This document shows, one piece after another, positions 5,033 to 8,971 of a DNA stretch of 8,971 nt. Source of the DNA: Acidobacteriaceae bacterium (GTDB taxonomy: Bacteria > Acidobacteriota > Terriglobia > Terriglobales > Acidobacteriaceae). Below the pieces are notes generated by a model. That model had not been told where the DNA came from, searched no databases, and was given only the letters and a program-made list of their open reading frames with translations. The position numbers were made by a program, and so were the translations under genes. The DNA is taken from NCBI GenBank assembly GCA_003162495.1, contig PMOF01000105.1:1-8971 (forward strand), given 5' to 3'. Positions within the stretch are counted from its first letter, which is position 1, and every line of letters begins with the position of its first letter.

Positions 5033-7453
5033 CTACGGTCCCAGCGCAAACGCAACATACGCCCCGCCCACCGGACCCTTGGGATCGCGCCCGCCGCTCG
5101 CGGCAATCACCACATACTGCCGTCCATCGATCATGTAGGTGGAGGGCGTCGCGACCCCGGCAAACGGCAGCTCCGTCTCCCAGAGCAGCTTGCCCGTGCC
5201 GCTGTCAAAGGCGCGAAACTTGCGATCATAGACCGTCGCGCCGATGAGCACCAGGCCCCCGGCCGTGACAATCGGCCCGCCATAACTTTCCGAGCCGGTA
5301 TTCGTCATGCCCTGCCGCACCAGGTCGGGATACTCGCCCAGCGGAATCTTCCAAAGGTACTTGCCGCTTTTCAAATCAATGGCGTTGAGCGTCCCCCACG
5401 GCGGCGCGATGGCCGGATAGCCATCCGGATCCAGGAATTTCCGATAGCCGGTAAACGTGTAGCCTTCATGCCGGCCTTCCGGCATGACGGTGGGCGGTTT
5501 CGGATTGATCTCCACTCCAAGATACGTGAGCAGGGCGTTCAGTTCCCCTCCCTGCACATCGTTAATTGCCGGCATGCGGCCGCGGCCTTTGTGGATGATC
5601 TCAATGGTCTGCGCGGCGGTCATGCGGCTTCCCAGTCCAATCAGCATGGGACCCGCGGGAGGGACGCCTTCCATATGATTCCCGTGGCAAGCCGCGCATC
5701 GATAGTAGTAGGCTGCTGTTCCCGCATGATTCGTCTCCGGTCGACGCGCCCCTGCCATCGCCGGAACCCCTCCCATCGCCGGAACGCTAGCCAGCTCCTT
5801 CGCGGCATCGGACGAAGCTGCGGTCGATGCGCCGGTACGCAAATAATCCAGCAGCGCCGCCAGCCTGGTTTGATCGATGTTAGGAAAGGACGGCATACGT
5901 CCCTTGCCTTGCCGGATGGCATCGGTGATTTTTTCGACCGTGAGCCGCTTGTCCACATCCAGCAGCGAGGGAAATGCGGGCGGCGCTCCGGCCCTATTCA
6001 CGCCGTGGCACATCGCGCACTGGTCCTGGTAGAGCTGCGAGCCAACCGTGCCTCCATGCGCGACCACGGTCAGCCCGCCGGTCCAGGCCATTTCCGTCGC
6101 GTTCACATACAGAATGCCCTGGGTCGGATCGACGGCCGGTCCGCCCCATTCAGCGCCTCCGTCAAACCCGGGGAAAATGATCGTCTGCTGGTCGAGGGCA
6201 AACGGAAGAAACTGTCCGTCGCTCCTGAACGTTCGAAATTCCCTCACCGCCCAGGCATGCGCCTCAGGCGTGCGCGTGGTCAGCATGTCTTCGGTGAGCC
6301 GTTGCCGCGCAAAAGGTTCAGGCGCATCCGGCGCGGGCTGCGTGGGTGCGGTCACTTCGCCGGGAATGGTGCTCGCCGGGTAAGGATGCTCGTGAATGGG
6401 AAACAACGGCGTTCCAGTGAGCCGGTCAAACAAATAGAGATAGCCCTGCTTGGTGGTCTGCGCCAGGGCTTCCACGGTTTTGTCGTCGTGTTGCAAAGTC
6501 ACCAGGGACGGAGGCGATGGAAAATCGCGATCCCAGATGTCGTGATGCACGCCCTGAAACGACCACAGCCGCTTGCCCGTCTCTGCATCCAGCGCCAGAA
6601 TCGTATCGGCGTAGAGATCGTCTCCCACGCGGTCGCCGCCATAAAAATCGAAAACCGCGGAACCGGTCGGCGCGTAGACAATGCCCCGCTCCACGTCGAG
6701 CGCCATCCCTGCCCAGTTGTTGGCCGCGCCCGCCGTCTTCCAGGCTTCCGGCGGCCATGTCTCATAGCCCGTTTCGCCGGGACGAGGAATGGTGTGAAAG
6801 CTCCAGCGCAACTGGCCGGTGCGCACATCGAAAGCGCGCACATCGCCCGGAGGCGCGGGGTGCGTCTCGGGGTTGCGTCCGCCTACGATAATCAGGTCCT
6901 TGTAGATGACTCCCGGCGTGGTCAACGCGATCGACTGCTCTTCGAAGTTGCCGCCCAGGCCCCGATCCAGTCCTTTGCGCAAATCGATCCGCCCCGCCTC
7001 GCCAAACGATTCGATCGGCTTGCCCGTATCGGCATTCAGGCAGTAAAGAAAATTCATCACCCCGACAAGAATGCGATGGTCCGCGCCGTCACTCCAATAA
7101 GCCATTCCGCGCGCCGGTTGCGTGCCCACAACGCCGGAGTCAAACTTCCATTTGAGTTGCCCGGTCGCCGCATCCAGCGCAACCACCTTTTGCGTGGGCG
7201 TATAGCCATAGAGCACACCCCCCACAATCAGCGGATTCGACTGCATCCCGCCTTTTTCGCCGGTATCGAAGCTCCACGCCACCTTGAGCCGCTGCACGTT
7301 GCCGCGATCGATCTGCGTCAACCGGGAGTAGTGGTCGCCATTCGCGCCGCCGTTATAGACCGGCCAGTCCGTTGTTTGTTGTCCCGCGCCAACACTGATG
7401 AACAATGCCGGGAGAAACAATGCGATGGCGATGATTCGGGCAAGTCTCGTCAC
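5033..7453 (-). CDS. Exported PQQ-dependent dehydrogenase (glucose/quinate family) with two inserted c-type cytochrome domains
   Basis: This 806-residue enzyme probably oxidises a sugar or polyol in the periplasm using PQQ. Residues 1-24 form a signal peptide (TRLAR, then a hydrophobic stretch ending VGAG). DWPVYNGGANGDHYSRLTQI opens the eight-bladed propeller; blade motifs such as LDAATGQLKWKF and LDAETGKRLWSF recur. HHDIWDRDFPSPP is a close match to membrane glucose dehydrogenase (Gcd): Asp308 aligns with the catalytic base, and Lys335 lies 27 residues on, the same spacing as Asp466/Lys493 in E. coli as I recall it. Two haem sites follow, CAMCH (479-483, Met520 ligand in GRMP) and CAACH (586-590, Met627 in GRMP). 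The propeller then resumes and ends TYMIDGRQYVVIAASGG as in Gcd. The Gcd membrane anchor is absent. The GTG start at 7453 has AGAGG 6 nt upstream; the frame runs open to 7870, but that part overlaps the hydrolase gene. Confidence 0.9.
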   Translation of the reverse strand: MTRLARIIAIALFLPALFISVGAGQQTTDWPVYNGGANGDHYSRLTQIDRGNVQRLKVAWSFDTGEKGGMQSNPLIVGGVLYGYTPTQKVVALDAATGQLKWKFDSGVVGTQPARGMAYWSDGADHRILVGVMNFLYCLNADTGKPIESFGEAGRIDLRKGLDRGLGGNFEEQSIALTTPGVIYKDLIIVGGRNPETHPAPPGDVRAFDVRTGQLRWSFHTIPRPGETGYETWPPEAWKTAGAANNWAGMALDVERGIVYAPTGSAVFDFYGGDRVGDDLYADTILALDAETGKRLWSFQGVHHDIWDRDFPSPPSLVTLQHDDKTVEALAQTTKQGYLYLFDRLTGTPLFPIHEHPYPASTIPGEVTAPTQPAPDAPEPFARQRLTEDMLTTRTPEAHAWAVREFRTFRSDGQFLPFALDQQTIIFPGFDGGAEWGGPAVDPTQGILYVNATEMAWTGGLTVVAHGGTVGSQLYQDQCAMCHGVNRAGAPPAFPSLLDVDKRLTVEKITDAIRQGKGRMPSFPNIDQTRLAALLDYLRTGASTAASSDAAKELASVPAMGGVPAMAGARRPETNHAGTAAYYYRCAACHGNHMEGVPPAGPMLIGLGSRMTAAQTIEIIHKGRGRMPAINDVQGGELNALLTYLGVEINPKPPTVMPEGRHEGYTFTGYRKFLDPDGYPAIAPPWGTLNAIDLKSGKYLWKIPLGEYPDLVRQGMTNTGSESYGGPIVTAGGLVLIGATVYDRKFRAFDSGTGKLLWETELPFAGVATPSTYMIDGRQYVVIAASGGRDPKGPVGGAYVAFALGP
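5750..5785 (-). repeat. 18-bp tandem duplication inside the quinoprotein gene
   Basis: Positions 5750-5767 and 5768-5785 match at 17 of 18 bases (core CCATCGCCGGAAC). The period is six codons, giving VPAMGG-VPAMAG in the Ala/Pro-rich linker between the two cytochrome domains. It keeps the frame, so it only lengthens the linker. Replication slippage is the likely origin. Confidence 0.85.
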
Positions 7454-7459
7454 AAATAT

Positions 7460-7464
7460 CCTCT
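7460..7464 (-). promoter_or_regulatory. Ribosome binding site that decides the quinoprotein GTG start
   Basis: The minus strand reads AGAGG 6 nt before the GTG at 7453. Starting there gives a clean signal peptide (basic N-region, hydrophobic core). Upstream codons of the same frame translate into Arg-rich low-complexity sequence antisense to no domain and overlap the hydrolase gene. Confidence 0.65.
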
Positions 7465-7499
7465 GGGAGTAAATCACCCGCTCCGTGCGCGAGCATGCC

Positions 7500-8372
7500 T
7501 CATTGAAAACGCGTGGAAACAAATGCCGAAGAAAACACCTCTGTCCAGCCGGTAACTCCCGATGAGGGCTCCGGTGATCCATTGGGCGGCACGTCGATGG
7601 GAATCGCGATCGACGGAACCGGCGGGGTGTCGATATGCAGGTAATCTCCGTGCTGGTAATTCCAATTATCCGGGATCTCAAACGGCGCCTGAAAGTTTGA
7701 CGGCCAGGTTGCGACCGGACCGCAATGCCCGATGGCTGCGCGCCACCATGGATGCCCCGCGGCGATAATGCCCGCAAAAAAATTGCCCAATGGAAACGCC
7801 GCCGACAGCACCTCATCTTTTTTCGAAGAAAGGGCAGAGACCGCTCCGATCCTTGCCGCCGCGGCCTCAAACTCCGTGTTCAGGCAGTTGTCGTCGATGG
7901 CGCCGGCCATCAGCATCAGGCGCCGTACAGAAAGACTCATTTGAGAAATCGTCGAAAGCACCACCCGCGCCCCGAGGCTATGCGAAGCAAATGAAACACT
8001 CGCCGCATTGGTAAAGTTCGCATCGATAAACGGCCCGATCAGGGCTCCCGCGTCATCGGCGACCTTTGGCTCGTCTGGATAATCCAATCCGTGCGCCCAG
8101 ATTGAATCGCCTGGCCAGAGCAGCCCTACAAAAACGGACGAGGGCGGGAGCCGCAGCAGGTTCGCCCAATTGGACAGGCTGGCAATTCCGTCCGCCCGAT
8201 TCACGTTGAATCCGTGCGAGACGATCAGCACATGCTGGCCGCGAATTGCAGCGAGCAGGTCGTTCAGCGCCAGTCCTGCGTAGTCGCCAATGTTACTGCC
8301 CTCGTTGACGCTGACCTCAGAGGCAAGCTCGCCACCGACCGCTGACAATCGAACATCGAGAAACATGGTCAT
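7500..8372 (-). CDS. Alpha/beta hydrolase of the DUF900 type
   Basis: This 290-residue protein shows the DUF900-like alpha/beta hydrolase layout. HVLIVSHGFNVNRADG (47-62) holds the H-G-F oxyanion motif. VGLLWPGDS (82-90) matches the family's W-P-x-D segment. SFASHSLGARVVL (127-139) is the nucleophile elbow with Ser132, in which the first Gly of G-x-S-x-G is Ser130. LMLMAGAIDDN (152-162) and SSKKDEVLSAAFPLG (182-196) supply candidate catalytic acids (Asp160 or Asp186). HGDYLHID (241-248) supplies a candidate catalytic His. No signal peptide or membrane segment is visible, so it is probably cytoplasmic or delivered by a partner. The last 40 residues are Pro/Ser-rich and may be disordered. Substrate is unknown: lipase, esterase or amidase activity is possible. 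It starts 9 nt after the membrane protein ends, suggesting one operon and a shared role. The quinoprotein follows after 46 nt. Confidence 0.85.
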   Translation of the reverse strand: MTMFLDVRLSAVGGELASEVSVNEGSNIGDYAGLALNDLLAAIRGQHVLIVSHGFNVNRADGIASLSNWANLLRLPPSSVFVGLLWPGDSIWAHGLDYPDEPKVADDAGALIGPFIDANFTNAASVSFASHSLGARVVLSTISQMSLSVRRLMLMAGAIDDNCLNTEFEAAAARIGAVSALSSKKDEVLSAAFPLGNFFAGIIAAGHPWWRAAIGHCGPVATWPSNFQAPFEIPDNWNYQHGDYLHIDTPPVPSIAIPIDVPPNGSPEPSSGVTGWTEVFSSAFVSTRFQ

Positions 8373-8381
8373 GGCGGCCTG

Positions 8382-8971
8382 CTACTTCTTCACCAGTTGC
8401 ATTGTGTTTACTGCCGCTGCAAGCGCGCTTGAAAGATCTTTCGCGATCGGAGCCAGCGGCGTAGCCAGCAGTCCCACAAGGATGGAGAGCGGAAAATCGT
8501 TCGAAAGCCAGAACGCCGCGCCTGTCAGGCTGCGGCCGGCTGCTACCGCAAGCAGCACCGCAACCAGAGCGGCCAATGCGCGCGTCCTGTTCCGGTAAAC
8601 CTGGTCCGACAACTGATACGCTTCATCCACCAGCGCAGTCACAATCAGATCGAACCGGGCATACACATCGCTTTCAGGTTGCGTCAGCGGGACCCCTGTC
8701 GAAATTTTGTTGGCAACGGATTTCAGCACGCCGGGATCTACGTTGGTCTTTGCCGCCAAGGCCGCGGCGTTCCCCTCGCTCAGATGCAACTTGATCAGCG
8801 ATTTCGCAATCGACTTCTGACTGCCCAGGTCGTTGCCGTTCACCCAGTTGGCCGCAATCGTCTCCAGGACATTCTGGCGGGGCAGCGCGTTCACGGGCCG
8901 TGCAGGCAGCGTGGCGCCGGTCCGATCCACGCCGCTCTGGTCCGGGGTAAGCTCGGTCACCACTTGCTCAA
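8382..8971 (-). CDS. Membrane protein of unknown function, 5' end beyond the window
   Basis: I do not recognise this family. From the GTG at 8963 the frame gives 193 residues, but it stays open through codons CAA and GAG to the right edge, so the true start may lie outside. Residues 30-115 (numbered from that GTG) are soluble and helical, rich in Ala, Asn and Lys. An Arg-rich turn (YRNRTRA) precedes a first membrane helix at about 129-148. A second lies at about 157-174 (FPLSILVGLLATPLAPIA). The tail KDLSSALAAAVNTMQLVKK is amphipathic and ends in two lysines. This is a helical-domain plus two-helix hairpin layout, with both ends probably in the cytoplasm. Its stop codon lies 9 nt before the DUF900-type hydrolase, with which it is likely co-expressed. 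A scaffold or membrane anchor for the hydrolase is one guess. Confidence 0.75.
   Translation of the reverse strand, partial: EQVVTELTPDQSGVDRTGATLPARPVNALPRQNVLETIAANWVNGNDLGSQKSIAKSLIKLHLSEGNAAALAAKTNVDPGVLKSVANKISTGVPLTQPESDVYARFDLIVTALVDEAYQLSDQVYRNRTRALAALVAVLLAVAAGRSLTGAAFWLSNDFPLSILVGLLATPLAPIAKDLSSALAAAVNTMQLVKK

Noticed and set aside
7480..7498. GCTC/GAGC inverted repeat between the hydrolase and quinoprotein genes
   Set aside because: A 4-5 bp stem without a T-run is not enough to call a terminator.
5027..7555. 842-codon open frame on the plus strand, antisense to the quinoprotein
   Set aside because: Its translation is rich in Arg, His, Ala and Pro with no recognisable domain. It mirrors the GC-rich codon pattern of a well-supported gene on the other strand, so it is a shadow.
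7454..7870. Upstream extension of the quinoprotein frame
   Set aside because: It overlaps the hydrolase gene and translates to Arg-rich sequence. The GTG at 7453 with a ribosome site and signal peptide is the better start.

Overview
The window reads as ordinary chromosomal DNA of a GC-rich, probably soil-living bacterium. A Terriglobia-type acidobacterium is my best guess. It rests on the mix of gene types (a DinB-family protein, a quinoprotein with built-in cytochromes, CAT and LAT-type amino acid permeases, an Sll0205-like PIN/Phd pair) and on general sequence style. No marker gene is present, so the assignment is inference.

Every gene I can support lies on the minus strand, so transcription runs from high to low coordinates. 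From right to left: (1) a 5'-incomplete membrane protein of unknown function, followed 9 nt later by a DUF900-like alpha/beta hydrolase; (2) an exported PQQ-type dehydrogenase of the glucose/quinate family, with two c-type cytochrome domains inserted in its beta-propeller; (3) a DinB-family metal-binding protein; (4) a thiamine-phosphate synthase (ThiE); (5) two consecutive, different APC-superfamily amino acid permeases 31 nt apart; (6) a hairpin resembling a terminator; (7) a Phd/YefM antitoxin with a nested-palindrome operator, followed 2 nt downstream by the first ten codons of a PIN-domain (VapC-type) toxin cut off by the left edge.

The genes do not form one obvious pathway. Three units look co-transcribed: membrane protein plus hydrolase, the permease pair, and the toxin-antitoxin pair. 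The quinoprotein would oxidise a sugar or polyol in the periplasm and pass electrons through its own two haems. ThiE stands alone with no other thiamine genes and no visible TPP riboswitch.

No gene-free stretch exceeds 300 bases. The longest gap (288-433) holds the operator and the hairpin. The most curious non-coding element is a four-unit heptamer array (4401-4428) between the DinB and thiE genes, whose minus strand fits a canonical G-quadruplex pattern. I see no CRISPR array, tRNA, rRNA, insertion sequence or phage gene. No convincing new multi-gene system is visible; the best candidates for novelty are the membrane protein/hydrolase pair and the heptamer array.
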